64,000 bases of DNA from Lepeophtheirus salmonis (taxonomy: Eukaryota; Arthropoda; Copepoda; Siphonostomatoida; Caligidae). Positions within the stretch are counted from its first letter, which is position 1. Each line of letters opens with the position of its first letter. The position numbers and the translations under genes are program-made. This document shows positions 42,175 through 55,000 of this stretch, piece by piece. The notes below the pieces were generated by a model, which saw only the letters and a program-made list of their open reading frames with translations, was not told the DNA's origin and ran no database searches. Where the stretch lies: positions 11,160,001-11,224,000 of the forward strand of contig NC_052141.2 of assembly GCF_016086655.4 (NCBI RefSeq). Direction: 5' to 3'.

Positions 42175-44800
42175 ACCAATTAGAAAGAGCCACTGAAAAC
42201 TATCTAACAATTTGACAAATGTTATGGAGGAGAAAAGGTTAGGTGCCATGAGTTTTCATTGGATAACCTATAATATCTTACAAAACTTTAGGCAGGAATT
42301 ACACCAATATCGATCCTTAGTTCTGATTAACTGACAATTTGAAAAATGAAATGGAGTGTGGACGTTTATTTATCTTAATAATGATAAAAGGGGGTCATCC
42401 CCCAAATGAAAGCAATTAGGAAAAAGTTACTTTAGATATGCTAATTTTGTAATATTATAAATCATAACTCTTTACGTGTATAAGTTATTAATTCAATTAT
42501 AGTTATACACAGTTGAGTCTGAGTTTTTGTAATATAAGAAATCATGACTCTTACGGTTAAAGTTATTTATTCAATTATTTGTATACACAGTTTAGCCTTG
42601 AGTTTCATTATAGTTCATTATATTCATTTTACTCAATGAAGACCTTAGTTAACATCCTATAAGATTTGAGGGTTTGAATAGAAAATGAATGAATCCTTCA
42701 AAGAAGAGGACCGTCAATATTTAAGATAGCAATAGTGCTCGTAAAATATTTGTTGCGTTAACATAAAAACAATTTTTTTGACAAAAATTAAGGAAATGGA
42801 TAGAAATTGACTTTGCTAATGTTTAAGATGGAAAAATTTCTTACAGCTTGCTTCTAGTGCTGACGGCTCTAATTTACATAATTTATTTTGTTTGTTTGTT
42901 GTATATACCGTATGTACCTGTGCACAATTGTAAATACATATATATTTATATTTTATCGACTTTCATGGTATCATATACATAATAAATTTTATTGTCTACA
43001 ACATCATTGTCTAATGCGGCATTCTTACCTTTATGCCTTTTTATTGTATTAGTATATATCAATTTTTTAAATAAACCAAATGCTATGAGATTTTTATTAT
43101 GGGACTATATTTATTAACTCTATTGCAGATATTGAAAAGAATATTATGAAATATATATACTATATAATTTTATGATCTATTCCTTATAATAATCCTGTTC
43201 ATCATGTCTCAACAGAAGCGTCAAATCTCTGGGTTGGGCTGGAGGGGCTTATACGTAGTATATCTTCATTAAACATTAATAAAATTTTCCTTTATATTAG
43301 AAAATTTAAAACTTGAGATGATTTTATTTATAAAATAATAATATTGGAAATTTAATCTAACTTTTCAAATTTTCCTCTAGAAAATTTAATTTCATGATGT
43401 TTTATTAGATAAGCTGCATTTTTGAAAAAAAAAAAAATTTTTTTAGAAGAGCTTTGGATCTTTGTTTCTCAAAAAACATAATAATTGAGCAAACCCTTTA
43501 ATCTTTGAAAAAATTTCCAAAAATAATATTTATATTTAAAATTTAAAAATATATGATATATTAAAGATTACCCATTAGAAAGAGCTGACTGAACAAATGT
43601 TATGGAGGAGAAAAGGTTAGGTGCCATGAGTTTTCATTGGATAACCTATAATATCTTACAAGGACTAGGCAGGAATTACACCAATATCGATCCTTAGTTC
43701 TGATTACTCTGACAATTTGAAAAATGAAAGGGAGTGTGGACGTTTATTTATCTTAATAATGATAACAAGGGGGGGGGGGCTCACCCCCCAAGAAAGCAAT
43801 AGGAAATTACTTTAGATATGCTAATTTTGTAATATTATAAATCATAACTCTTTACGTGTATAAGTTATTAATTCAATTATGTTATACACAGTTGAGTCTG
43901 AGTTTTTGTAATATAAGAAATCATGACTCTTTACGCGTTAAAGTTATTTATTCAATTATGTTATACACAGTTTAGCCTGAGTTTCATTATAGTTCATTAT
44001 ATTCATTTTACTCAATGAAGACCTTAGTTAACATCCTATAAGATTTGAGGGTTTGAATAGAAAATGAATGAATCCTTCAAAGAAGAGGACCGTCAATATT
44101 TAAGATAGCAATAGTGCTCGTAAAATATTTGTTGCGTTAACATAAAAACAATTTTTTTACAAAAATTAAGGAAATGGATAGAAATTGACGGCTAATGTAG
44201 AGAAAAATCCTTACAGCTTGCTTCTGTGCTGACGGCTCACATTTACATAATTTATTTTGTTTGTTTGTTGTATATACCGTATGTACCTAACTTGTAAATA
44301 CATATATATTTATATTTTATCGACTTTCATGGTATCATATACATAATAAATTTTATTGTCTACAACATCATTGTCTAATGCGGCATTCTTACCTTTATGC
44401 CTTTTCTATATGTATGTAAGTATATATCAATAGGAAATAAACCAATTGCTATGAGAGGTAGGGGACTCATACAGTATTAACTCTATTGCAGATATTGAAA
44501 AGAAGCATTATGAAATATATATACTATATAATTTTATGATCTATTCCTTATAATAATCCTGTTCATCATGTCTCAACAGAAGCGTCCTCTGGGGTTGGGC
44601 TGGAGGGGCTGTAGCCACCTCCTCCAAGTTAATAAAATTTTCCTTTATATTAGAAAATTTAAAACTTGAATTTTTTTGTTTATAAAATAATAATATTGGA
44701 AATTTAATCTAACTTTTCAAATTTTCCTCCAGAAAATTTAATTTCCTGTGAATAGCTATGGATTTTATATTTAAAATTTAAAAAGATATATTAAGTTACC
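42175..44800 (+). repeat. Tandem duplication of about 1.37 kb
   Basis: Unit 1 (about 42175-43390) and unit 2 (about 43573-44745) share a long run of identical text, e.g. TGTTATGGAGGAGAAAAGGT at 42220 and 43598 and TATTGCAGATATTGAAAAGA at 43121 and 44483. Offsets are 1378 and 1362 bp. Differences are mostly small indels and short replaced blocks, not scattered substitutions. Each unit starts with an R1-like piece. No gene was seen in either. Confidence 0.85.
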
Positions 44801-45384
44801 CAGAAACTGACTCAAACTCTTATTTGTTAAAAAGATGTACTCAAGGTTAATAGAAATCCAAGGTTAGACTATCATATCATTGGGCTTACTAGAATTTTTA
44901 ATTTGATGTACCGTACTGACTACTGGGCAAGAGAGACAGATTATGAGGTCATAGAGAATAACAACGGTATATTAACACCTTACATATAAATATTATAAAT
45001 TATATGATTAATACTTAATAGTAATAGTATATAATCTTTGACGTAACTATTAAAAAGTGTGGTAGAAGTCAAACATCAGTGGGAAAAGTGTTATGGTATA
45101 TACCTTGTGGTATTTCTATGTACCTTTGGTTTACTTACCCATCTTAATGTAAGACAAAAGTACTAAAAATATTGCTTTAATAAAAGTTCCTTTGTATATG
45201 TGTTTTGAATAGTTTTGTAAAACTTTATATTAAATATTTTGTTAATTTTTTTTAAAATTATTATAATTTTTAAATACAGACATGAATATTCACTGAATGT
45301 GTTAACAAAGGAACTTTATGCTAGCGTTGAATAACTACGAGCAATGGCAACTTTTTTTTTGTAATGAACTAATATTTCATAACT
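44801..45384. other. Intergenic, nothing recognised
   Basis: AT-rich sequence with no ORF or repeat landmark identified. Confidence 0.4.
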
Positions 45385-45665
45385 AGTGATGAAAATCGTG
45401 CATATAATGGGCATGTTAACAAAAATGCATTAAATCAACATGGTGACCCTTACAATTTGAAGAATGTTTTACGGGAGATCAGCTACAATCAGCTGTGACA
45501 AGGGAGGAGGGGAGAAGGGAATAAACAAGGACATTTTCAAGAATTACTCCGATGTCAATTCTCAATTCTACTCTGGGTCCAACAAGGACTTAAAATTATA
45601 ACACCTCAACAAATCCTTAAGGTTACTCCCCGGATTTTTTTTGTTTTTTTGAACAAGACACAAAT
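45385..45665 (+). repeat. R1 repeat copy
   Basis: CATATAATGGGCATGTTAAC, CAATTTGAAGAATGTTTTAC, CAGCTACAATCAGCTGTGAC and GGGTCCAACAAGGACTTAAA follow in order. A 5'-type R1 piece recurs at 46270-46360 (CACTACTCCGGAATTAAATA). Confidence 0.7.
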
Positions 45666-46360
45666 GTGAGGGCGATAACATAAAAGAAGCTCGAATACTT
45701 TTTTCAATATTGCGAGAGAATAATAAACGTATCCGTTGATATAAGTACTATAATTTATATTTATTAACAAAAGTGATAATGTCCTTAGGAGCTGCGGGGT
45801 TTAAGGTCAACTGAAGCTTATAAAAATTGGTTATTCTGTAACACTGATCATAAAAGATATTAAGACGTCGTTAACGGAATATTATTTTTAAAGAATAGTG
45901 TATAAGTAAGGAAAAAGACAAAAGAAAAAAAGGGATTAGCTCGATAAGAACTAGCCTATCCGACTTAAATTAATTATATTGAATATATCAAAATTTGATT
46001 AAAAGTTCAAATACCGCACGGTCAAATTGACTGAACTTGTAAATATTATGTTCATTTAAAAATTTAAACAAATATCAATCATATTAACAACTTGTTGAAC
46101 AGTTGTTGAGTGATTTAACATTCAAAAAATCCTCCTCGGTTTTTCATATAAGTAAAAAATCTAATAATCTGTTTTTCTCTGTTTCACAAAAAAAAATCCC
46201 AGCTTGCTTTTATGTTATCGCCACAAAAATGTTCATTTAAATTTGGAATATAATTTAATCTATTTAGAAAAGGACGTTCACTACTCCGGAATTAAATAAT
46301 AATTACAACTCCTGCTTAGGAAAAGAAAATTCATTCTTCTGACTTCCAGTTCTGAATAAA

Positions 46361-47829
46361 CTTGCCAGCTAAATAAGACACCAAATTTAGCCAAGTAAAT
46401 ATTTAATTTTTTATGTATTTCCTATATATCCACTAATCCCTTACATCTACTCTCATATAATATCCTATATAATGTCAAATTGTTTTAATTTCTTATTAGT
46501 AACTAATATATATTTTATATGGAAAGAAGATATCTATGAATAAAAAAATCATTTTTAATCCAATCTTTTTTACATAAATTACTCCGGTCTGTGCCAAGTC
46601 TCTTCATATTCTCCTCCTTCCCAGCTCCCCTCCCACATCATCTCTTCTCAAAGGAATATTATAATATGTACATTATTAATTCAATCAATATCTATTCAAA
46701 ATATTTTTCCATTAAATGAGTAGTAGATGAATATGAGGAAGACAATGAAAGAATGAGGGAAAAATACTGCTGAAAAAAAAATACAAATCAGATTATGAAA
46801 ATGTCATGATATTTATCTTATACATACTTAGTTATCAAAATAATAATCACATGTGGATTATTATTATTATTGAATCAGAGGTGATAAAAAGGATTTATAT
46901 ATTATATTGTTCAAACAATGAGATTATAATATTTTTGTTATCTATTTGATAAGATTCAAAGTTGTGGCGGAACCGTAAGGGATCCCACCCGTGGTACCAG
47001 AACCATAAAGACCATTGTCCTCGGACACTTTTGGAAAATTTGTATAGTTATTCACGGGTGTGTTGTATGCCTAGAACTAAAAATTATTATTGGAGAAAGT
47101 TCTTTCGCCTAGTATTTTTTGATTTATCCAGGGGCCACAGGATTATATTTATTTTAGGCTTGATTTTATTTTGTAACTAATTGTTTATGTTTTAATATAT
47201 CGAAATATAAATTAATTTGAATCAATGAACCTTCCTTAATAATTGAATTAGTAAGAGTTCAGATCTCAATGGAAATTAGCCTACTTTTATCATCCCAAAT
47301 TGATCTAGAGAACAAAAGTACTCATCTTACCATTTTATAGAGATTTTTAGTACGTATAACATTAATTTAATTGTAACATCAGTGTTTATCAATTAATTAA
47401 ATAGTATTAATTACAGTAACTAACTTTTTTTTTATTATTCAAACAGCCTTTGATTGAGTTTAATAAGGACGAATTAGAAATTTGTTCATTTTACATAGTA
47501 CAAATATCAACTTTGAGTCCCATAGATGGCTTCTCCATCAAATATGATACTCTTTATTACGTTAGTGAAAACTAGTAATGGGACAATTAATCGGAATAGT
47601 TGAATCAGGTGTTGTTTCTGGAATCGGAATCAACATAAAATAATATTAATTTGCGGTTCCCATTCTTATTTATTAGAGGTATTTAACTATTAATTACTTT
47701 TCTAGGTTATGAAAAAAATACCACCTCCAAATTGAAGGAATTCTTGCTTTCTACAAGAAGCTTTGAGGGCCAGGGTGTTGGATAAAGGACACTACAGGCC
47801 TTCTCTCGACATGCACACAAAATGAGCTT
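46361..47829. other. Intergenic, no gene seen
   Basis: Only a dispersed-repeat piece was recognised (47450-47578, matching 30945-31065). Confidence 0.4.
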
Positions 47830-48310
47830 TTTTTTCTTTTTTTTAGGGGAGCTTGGGTTTGTATTTAAATTTTTCGGAAAATAATTTGAAAAATTAAATC
47901 TTTTGAAAAAAAGAAAAAAAAGTTCAAAAGTCCAGTCTCTTTTTTTTTGGAAATCAAGTTCAAAAAAGATTTTTTTAGTAAAAAAATTTCAAAAATCCAT
48001 ATCTATTTTCAAATATTACATTTTTGGATTTTTTGTCAAAATCCACAACTATTCTATACAAATTTCAAAAATCCAGTTATTGAAAAGAAATTAACTTTTT
48101 TGCAGAAATCTTTTAAAAATTCAAAGGTATTTGCAAAAAGTTGAGAAATGAAATTTTAATTATAAAGTTTTGAAAAAATTTCAAATATAATTTTTTGAAA
48201 ATCCATATGTATTAACAGAAAATTATATTTTTTGGAAAAAAATTGTAAATTTTTTTTTTTTTTTTTTTAAATTGAATTTATTTGAAGCAAATTTCAAATA
48301 TTAAATTTTG
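47830..48310. repeat. AT-rich repeat block
   Basis: It is built from variants of gAAAAAttTCAAAAATCCAta and complementary T-runs. Similar blocks occur at 57545-57990, 61550-61800 and 62500-62760, and in part at 43400-43560. Two of these adjoin a C-rich phrase (ggtgggttaccgccaaag at 58003; agcccaccccaaaat at 62746). ORFs through them are artefacts. Confidence 0.6.
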
Positions 48311-48872
48311 TTGAAGTTATATTGTACTCAGTTTCTTGATATTGAGTCCATTGATAAAGATATGATTTTGTCTTATGTTACAAAAATAAAGGACTCTAAT
48401 ATCCTGGGAAACAGTCTTTTGATTGCTAAAAATATTTATATTTGGAGTAAAAGTCCAAATTTCATCCAATTCTGAGTTGTTAAGATGAAAACTTTACCAG
48501 GAAATCTGATGAGGAATGACCCTGAATAACAACAAGCTAGTAGAAGCACTGAATCCTGATAAAAAGGTGTTAATTAAATATACTTATGAAAATACATATT
48601 TTAAATCAATTATTATTGAATAAAAATGATGAACCTCCATGCATCAGTCAGTCATTGGTCATAGATACAATGAAATATAGATTAATCATGGGTCAATATT
48701 TCCATTCTGTAGTCTTTAAATACAAAATAAACACTTAATTCATCAAAAAAATAATCATTATGCCGAAGAAATAAAATTTGCTTCGTAGTTGAATGTCATA
48801 AATAAATAGAAATAATAAATAGTTATTTTATTAGCTTTTCATGATATAAATAGTTAGAAAATTAGTCAAACT
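48311..48872. other. 3' flank of the cyclin gene
   Basis: No coding sequence recognised. On the minus strand this is the downstream side of the cyclin gene and would hold its 3' UTR. Confidence 0.4.
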
Positions 48873-49859
48873 TCACTTGGTACTCGCTGCCTTGATTTTG
48901 TTCCACATTGCATGAATGGCACAGACTAGATGAGGAATATCAATTCTACCCGAATTAATTATATCCCTATGTTGAGACTTGCTCAGATACTTTCTTCTGA
49001 CTCCGTTCAGAGCCGGTATACTCGTCTCAGTTTTCATGAAATATAAATTTTTCAACATTTTTTTAGCTATAACAGCCAAATCTGACTCTTTATATTTGGA
49101 GCAAGAGACAAGCGAGTCTGTCCATTTGTCACCGTATAAAGTTACAGCACCAAAAACAGCCCCAGCTGAAAGCAGAGAGCACCTTAAGGAAGAGTAATGT
49201 TTACACGTTAAAAGGGTATCGTAAAGAAGTATGACCGTTTCCTTAAAGTCTGCATCCTCAGAATGATTTGTCGAAAGAATAAGTCGATTCATAAAAGTCA
49301 TGGGCTCGACACCATGGACGTTAAAGTTGTGAAGCTGAAGAAGTTCTTTTTCTAATGCAAACACTTCTTCTTTTTCATATGCATTTTGAGACAGTTTGAT
49401 CATGTCACTAACACTTGCAGGATAATACTCTTCTATTTTAGAAGTAAGGTACAGAGATGCAATTCCCAGAAGCTGAATCCTTTCGTAATTGAGATTATCA
49501 AGAGACAAAGTTCTATCAACGAGGTTTACCATGAGATAGACAGTTTCTTGAGACATGAACAGTTTATGAGCAACCAACACTAGCCAATCAATGGCTAGTG
49601 CTCGACATTCCACAATCTTGGGGTTACCTCGAGTGAGAACCTCATAGTTGACAATATATTTCTTTTCTCGATTAAGAAGATATTCAAAAATATTGTCTTC
49701 ATAATATATGCCCAATTTTTGTTTATCAGTGATAGTTGTTTCAGTCTTAGGAGGGATTGAAGTAATGCTATCTAGCTTTATCAATTTTTTGGACAGCTCT
49801 TTATGAATGTTCTCAGGCGTTTTTTTCGTATTTTCTATAATATTATTAGGGGCATACAA
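48873..49859 (-). CDS. Cyclin, B-type-like (start not resolved)
   Basis: Cyclins bind and activate Cdk kinases. The 328-codon frame has an N-terminal cyclin fold at about 53-181: YYEDNIFEYLLNREKKYIV, CRALAIDWLVLVAHKLFMSQ, LVDRTLSL, LLGIASLYLTSKIEEYYPAS and ALEKELLQLHNFNV. The conserved Arg (CRALAIDWL), Lys (SKIEE) and Glu (LEKELL) are present. A C-terminal fold follows to about 305. Wording is nearest to A/B-type cyclins but diverged. The frame opens with TTG preceded by a good acceptor (TTCTATTCATCAG), so the true start should be in an upstream exon. One open stretch there (SRKRRGSRLIK, donor at about 49895) has the wrong phase, so I leave the start open. An inverted R1 repeat begins at 49990. 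Confidence 0.75.
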   Translation of the reverse strand: MYAPNNIIENTKKTPENIHKELSKKLIKLDSITSIPPKTETTITDKQKLGIYYEDNIFEYLLNREKKYIVNYEVLTRGNPKIVECRALAIDWLVLVAHKLFMSQETVYLMVNLVDRTLSLDNLNYERIQLLGIASLYLTSKIEEYYPASVSDMIKLSQNAYEKEEVFALEKELLQLHNFNVHGVEPMTFMNRLILSTNHSEDADFKETVILLYDTLLTCKHYSSLRCSLLSAGAVFGAVTLYGDKWTDSLVSCSKYKESDLAVIAKKMLKNLYFMKTETSIPALNGVRRKYLSKSQHRDIINSGRIDIPHLVCAIHAMWNKIKAASTK

Positions 49860-49989
49860 GCTGATGAATAGAAATGAAAGTACACAAAAATTACCTTTAT
49901 TAGTCTTGAGCCCCTTCGCTTCCTGGATGCATCTTGAAATTTGTTAGTTTTTTTCAATTTCTTTCTGTAAGTATCATACACACATATAT

Positions 49990-50230
49990 AAGTGTAAATC
50001 CTTGTTGGACTCGGAGTAGAATTGAGGTTTAACATCGGAGTCACTCCAGTCTATATCCTGTGATTTGTGGTTATTTCGTTTATCTCATTATCTGTTCGTT
50101 AATAAAACTTCATGACATCTAAGGTCTAAACATTTTTCAAATAATCAAGGGTGACCACGTTCATTTTCTTTTTTTAAACATAACAGTGGATCATTTTATT
50201 TTCATCTAGACATATTATATAGCGTTTTCA
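49990..50230 (-). repeat. R1 repeat copy, inverted
   Basis: On the plus strand it reads GTAAATCCTTGTTGGACTCG, AGAATTGAGGTTTAACATCG and later the complement of the TGACAATTTG and GCATGTTAAAA regions. It lies just 5' of the cyclin gene. Confidence 0.65.
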
Positions 50231-50279
50231 CTTATATCGGTCGTTGGATCCATTTGACTAGTGGATCGTTTAAAGAGGA

Positions 50280-50790
50280 GGTAAAGTTGATTGATTAAAA
50301 GGCGTGTAATGAAAAAAGAAGGATAAATCTAGTGTGGAATGGGCATGTTAAAAAAAGGCCGAATATTAACGTGGTAGCCCTGACAATTTGAAAAATGTTT
50401 AGTAGGGGAAAAAGAATAATACTCATGACGTTTGATTCGATCAGCTACAAACACCTGTGATAAGAAGGAGGGAGATAACGATAAAAACAAGGATATTTGC
50501 TAGAATGGCTCCGATGTCGATACCCAATTCTACTCAGTCCAAAAAGAACTTACAATTATAACTCCGCAGTAAATCTTCAGGGTTACACTCCGTCCTTTAT
50601 GAGGCCACACGATTGTTCAATCAGGTTTTGAATATTTTTGAATTTATTTAGGAAAGGATGTTCACCACTCAGGAATTATATAATAATGACAGCTGCTCTT
50701 AAGGAAAAGAAAATTCATTCGTCTGACTTCCAGTTCTGAATAAACAGACTAGCTAAAAAATACAACAAATTTTCATCATTATGTATAAAA
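50280..50790 (+). repeat. R1 repeat copy
   Basis: It has the full order of landmarks: AGTGTGGAATGGGCATGTTA, CCTGACAATTTGAAAAATG, GATCAGCTACAAACACCTGT, AACTCCGCAGTAAATCTTCA and GGAATTATATAATAATGAC. A shorter piece lies at 51230-51330 (AACGTGGTAACCCGGACAAT). Confidence 0.7.
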
Positions 50791-51419
50791 TATGTTCTAG
50801 AAAGCGATAGAGAATTTTTCTTGTTGGTAATCAGAACAGGGGTTCTTTTTTTTCAATGCTGATATCATTATTATTGTAACACTTGAAAGGGAACATTAAC
50901 GTATAAAGTAAGCTTAGTGCGTGAGTTTATGAAAGACGAAGATCGAAAGCGGAGAAATTGCATGATAGAGAAGGGAGTTGTGCTCATTTCTTTCCTCTTA
51001 TGGTTGCTTGTAATTTATCGTATGATACTTCAGGACTGAATAAAATAAAATCATTGAAAAGTGCAATGACGGAGTAAAGAATATGCTTAGATGTTTTCTC
51101 GTCGGAATTAAAGAATAACTATAACAGTTTTGGAAAATAAAAATCTTGCACGTCTTGAGGTCATATAATATACAACTCAAATCAGTGATACATAGTATAT
51201 GTCCTGCCCGTATGCCTAAAAAAAATAATCAAAAATGAACGTGGTAACCCGGACAATTCGAAGAATATTTGAGAGAAACGCAGCTGTGCGTCAAAACATT
51301 TCATTAAATTAGCTGCGAAAGTATGTAATAGTTTAAAAAAAACTTATTCCTTAATGAGCGATATTTCTATTCAGATACACAGGGCTCAAAAATCAAATCT
51401 GAACCCTCTCCCAGTAAAT

Positions 51420-52080
51420 TTACAAGAAACAAATAAAATTCGTAATTTTTAATATTTTTATTTCAAATAAAAAAAAGTGATTGAAGGTCTTGTGAATTGA
51501 GGCTAACTCCATATAATTGCCCTCAGCCTCAATACAGCCTCTGAAGTGGGAGAAGGCCTTAATGACGAGGCCCCTAGGCATGGATGCAAAATAACCCTGG
51601 ATGGCAACCACCCAACTTGCCTAGTTGTGTGGGGACGTCTATTGGTGGGCTCTTCAAGGTTGTCCCAGATAAAATAATCCATCGGATTAAGATAGGGAGC
51701 TTCTAAGAACTAAAAATATGTGCAGCTTGCATCTTGTCATACTAGAATTTGAGACCACCGTCTAACACATAACCAAACTGTCTTGTCACTGACTTCAAAT
51801 TTCTTTCTAATTAAAGACGAAAAACCTTTTCGGGGACTGGTCAATGATGATACACATCTTCTTGATGAACTTTGTGTCCCTGAGCTTCCTGGAGTCCTCT
51901 TGTAAAATCCGCGACCTTGACGTGGTCCTCTGGTGTTCTTAGAATCCTCTTTGAGCCCTTTATCGTAAATGGTGTTTGAGTTTGCTGCATCACCAATGAA
52001 TAAATAAACATGGTGATATATGGGAATAATACGCTTCTTGCCCTCAATACTCTTTGGATGACTTTTCGAATATATAATAC
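51420..52080 (-). pseudogene. Decayed Tc1/mariner-superfamily transposase
   Basis: Reading from 52080 downwards, a possible N-terminal piece (GSKRILRTPEDHVKVADFTR) is followed by frame breaks. Then comes LNPMDYFIWDNLEEP, the region of the last catalytic Asp, which is changed (expected SPDLNP reads APYLNP). The end MVAIQGYFASMPRGLVIKAF, then SHFRGCIEAEGNY, is the usual C-terminal helix. Several stops are present. No terminal repeats found. Confidence 0.55.
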
Positions 52081-55000
52081 AACAAAGTTTATATCCTCAT
52101 ATGCAAATAAGTCAAGTTTGAAATGTATAAACATATATTCAAAAGCAAAAATATAAAAAAAAGTAAACGAGACTTTAAAAAAATATAAAAAAAACTTTAA
52201 AAAATACTTTTTCGATCGACGATGAAAAATAAGGATGAGGGGGTGGGGGGGGGGAGAGTAAAGTTGTTTTGTGACACTTTAATGGATTAAAAGACATTTA
52301 ATATATCCGCCCAACCTCTGTTTTGATACTTATTCATCTCATGGGGAAATATATTAATACTATGTTCTATTGGAATTACATTAACAAATAACAAAATGAT
52401 TTACTGTTTTTAATTTTTATCTTTTTATTAATTAGGATTTGACAAGAAAGGACATAAATATATCAATCATATTTATGATTGATATAATTAGTTGTAAAAA
52501 ATATGAATATAAAATGATTTAAAAAGTTAGTTTCACTCTCTGCTCAGTAGTCAACTTACTCCTGGTTGGCTCATAAGAGTATATATTGCTCACATTACTG
52601 AATAGACTGGCCTTCTTGAATGAGGGGATCTCGATTATCTTATGTAGTTATGTTTTAAAATAAAAGTTAAAGAAAACATAATGTTCTCCGAACCCCTACA
52701 GGTAAGAGCCCTTAGTCTTGAATCTAAGTTAATCTATACCAAGGACCTCCAAACTGTAACTTATGGCGAATTGCAGCCTGCTTAATACTCATTCTTTCAC
52801 ACTTTAAGTAGTAATTCTTAGCAAAATTGTCACAATCTCATCAAAACGCTTAGAACTCGCAACATACGTAAATACATTAAAATTATTTCCCGATAAAGAA
52901 ATTTGTGTAAAATTATCGCTCTAGGTGAATTTTTTTAGGGAGAAAACAGAGAAAAAAATGATTTCTTTTCTAAAAAGAGGCATTCGATCAAATTATGCAT
53001 GGGTTCAAAAATAAAATAAGAAATGAATAGACCCAGATCCTTACCCCCAAATTAGATTTGGTCTTTTATATTAGCTCTAAATTTGAAATTAATATGAATT
53101 TAATAGTTTTTCATGAAATTTAATTGAATAGTTTCTGTGGCCAACTAAAATATTTTAAGTGGCAATATGGTCCTTATTTTAAAAGGTTAGACATCCCTCG
53201 TCTATAATTTGATCCTCAGTTGCTATTATTGGTTGACCATTTGAAGGGTAAAATTATTTTTTTTTGTTTAGAATCTAAATAACTAAGTAAGCACAGGTAT
53301 CGGTTGAATTGACATTATTAAGCCGATCCCCATACTTTAAAAAAGACCAATTGTTGCCGATTCTGATGTACTCGTACACTCCTGGTCTTATTGTAAAATT
53401 GGGTCTAGAGCAATTCTATGTATAGACTAATAGTTGATGACGTCAGTTATGTATTGAAATGGTAAACATCCACCTACAATATCGTCATAGGAAGTTAAAT
53501 GACTTGCATAAATCATATTTGTACAACTTAAAAATGAGGTACAGAGAGAAAATTGGTCTAATTATTTTGACACAGGAAAAATAGTTATCTATTTGAAAAC
53601 GATTCAACTTCATTCTATGGTCTGAGATGGCGGTCTTGACCGAAGTATCCGTCCAAATCCGTTCAAATTTGAAGTGTTTCAAAAAATTATTTTCCTTACG
53701 AATAGATTTGACAACAAAAGTTTTTTTTGTTTTTTTTTCATCTTCCAAAAATTTTTAACTCTAAAATTTTTCAGAGATGTTTTTTTTTTTAAATCACATC
53801 TCTACATATATTCCTTACATTGCCATACATTTTTATTTCATAATCTCTTACCGGTCTGATACCGTTATGATTTTATAGAAGTTCGGTCAAGATCGATCAC
53901 GAATAAAAATTTGGTCTAAATTGACCTTACAAAAAAATTGGTCTGGATCTTTCTCATTTAAAATTCGGTCTTCACAGATTATACAGATGAATTGTTGATT
54001 TCTTCACTTGTGTTTAAAAATGGGGAAGGAACATGGGTCAATAATGAAGTCATATAAAGTAAAAATGACTTGTAATTCCTCATAGATTGAGAGCGAAAAA
54101 AAATCTAATACATCGATTTGAAAAAGATACCATTTCGATCTAGATCCTGAGATGGCGTCTGAATCGAAATATTGGTGCATATTGGATATAAAAAATCCCT
54201 TAAAATCAAACCCAAAAAAATTCGTTCTTCGACAGAGTCTAAATAACAGTAAATATTATGTAACCATGACAATGATCTTCTGGAGTAGGTTTGTTCGAGT
54301 ACGAGTCAAGTCTGGAATAGGGGTCTTTAACCTTAATGATCCCAGAAGAGTAGCAAACTATAAATGTTAAATTAATATATATTCAATAAAACTTCAGCTT
54401 TATGATGTCTTCCTGATTTCCTTTTAATCAAAAAACATGAAAAGAAACTTCATTATCCAATACATCTTTACACTTAGAGACATGGGAAGAAACAAAGCTT
54501 CCAAGGAAGCAGATATTTTTGCCTCTGTTTTTAGTTAGTCACCAGGCTTATGACAAAAAGTGACGGATCGATTTTGATCAGACTTAGCATGAAGAATATA
54601 TTAAATTTTTATAGGTTAAGATATAAAAAAAAGAGGTTATTTGCACTTTACCGAATTCTAGTTTATTTTTGTTTCGGCTGGCATTTAGATGCGCAATGCA
54701 AGCCCAGTATTAAAAATAAGGGAGATGAAATCCTAATGAAATGCATCTTCAAGTTATGGGTCCCCACTCGTCATATATGGGATCCATCAACACAAAAGCA
54801 AGCTACAATGATTTTTCTCATAATTGAGTGTGGATGTTTAATATTCCTCAATTTGGGTCGACAAATTATTCCTATTAAATATTAACCCATTGGTTGGCCC
54901 GATTATTGCACTTAAACTAGCTAGTAGATATGTTGTTTATCAAAGATACCTAGAAATACTCTTCTTTTTGACATACACTTGGGAGGATTTAGACGGTTTT

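Noticed and set aside
47903..48144. ORFs in the AT-rich repeat block
   Set aside because: Poly-Lys/Phe products of A/T runs that recur at several other blocks without conserved reading.
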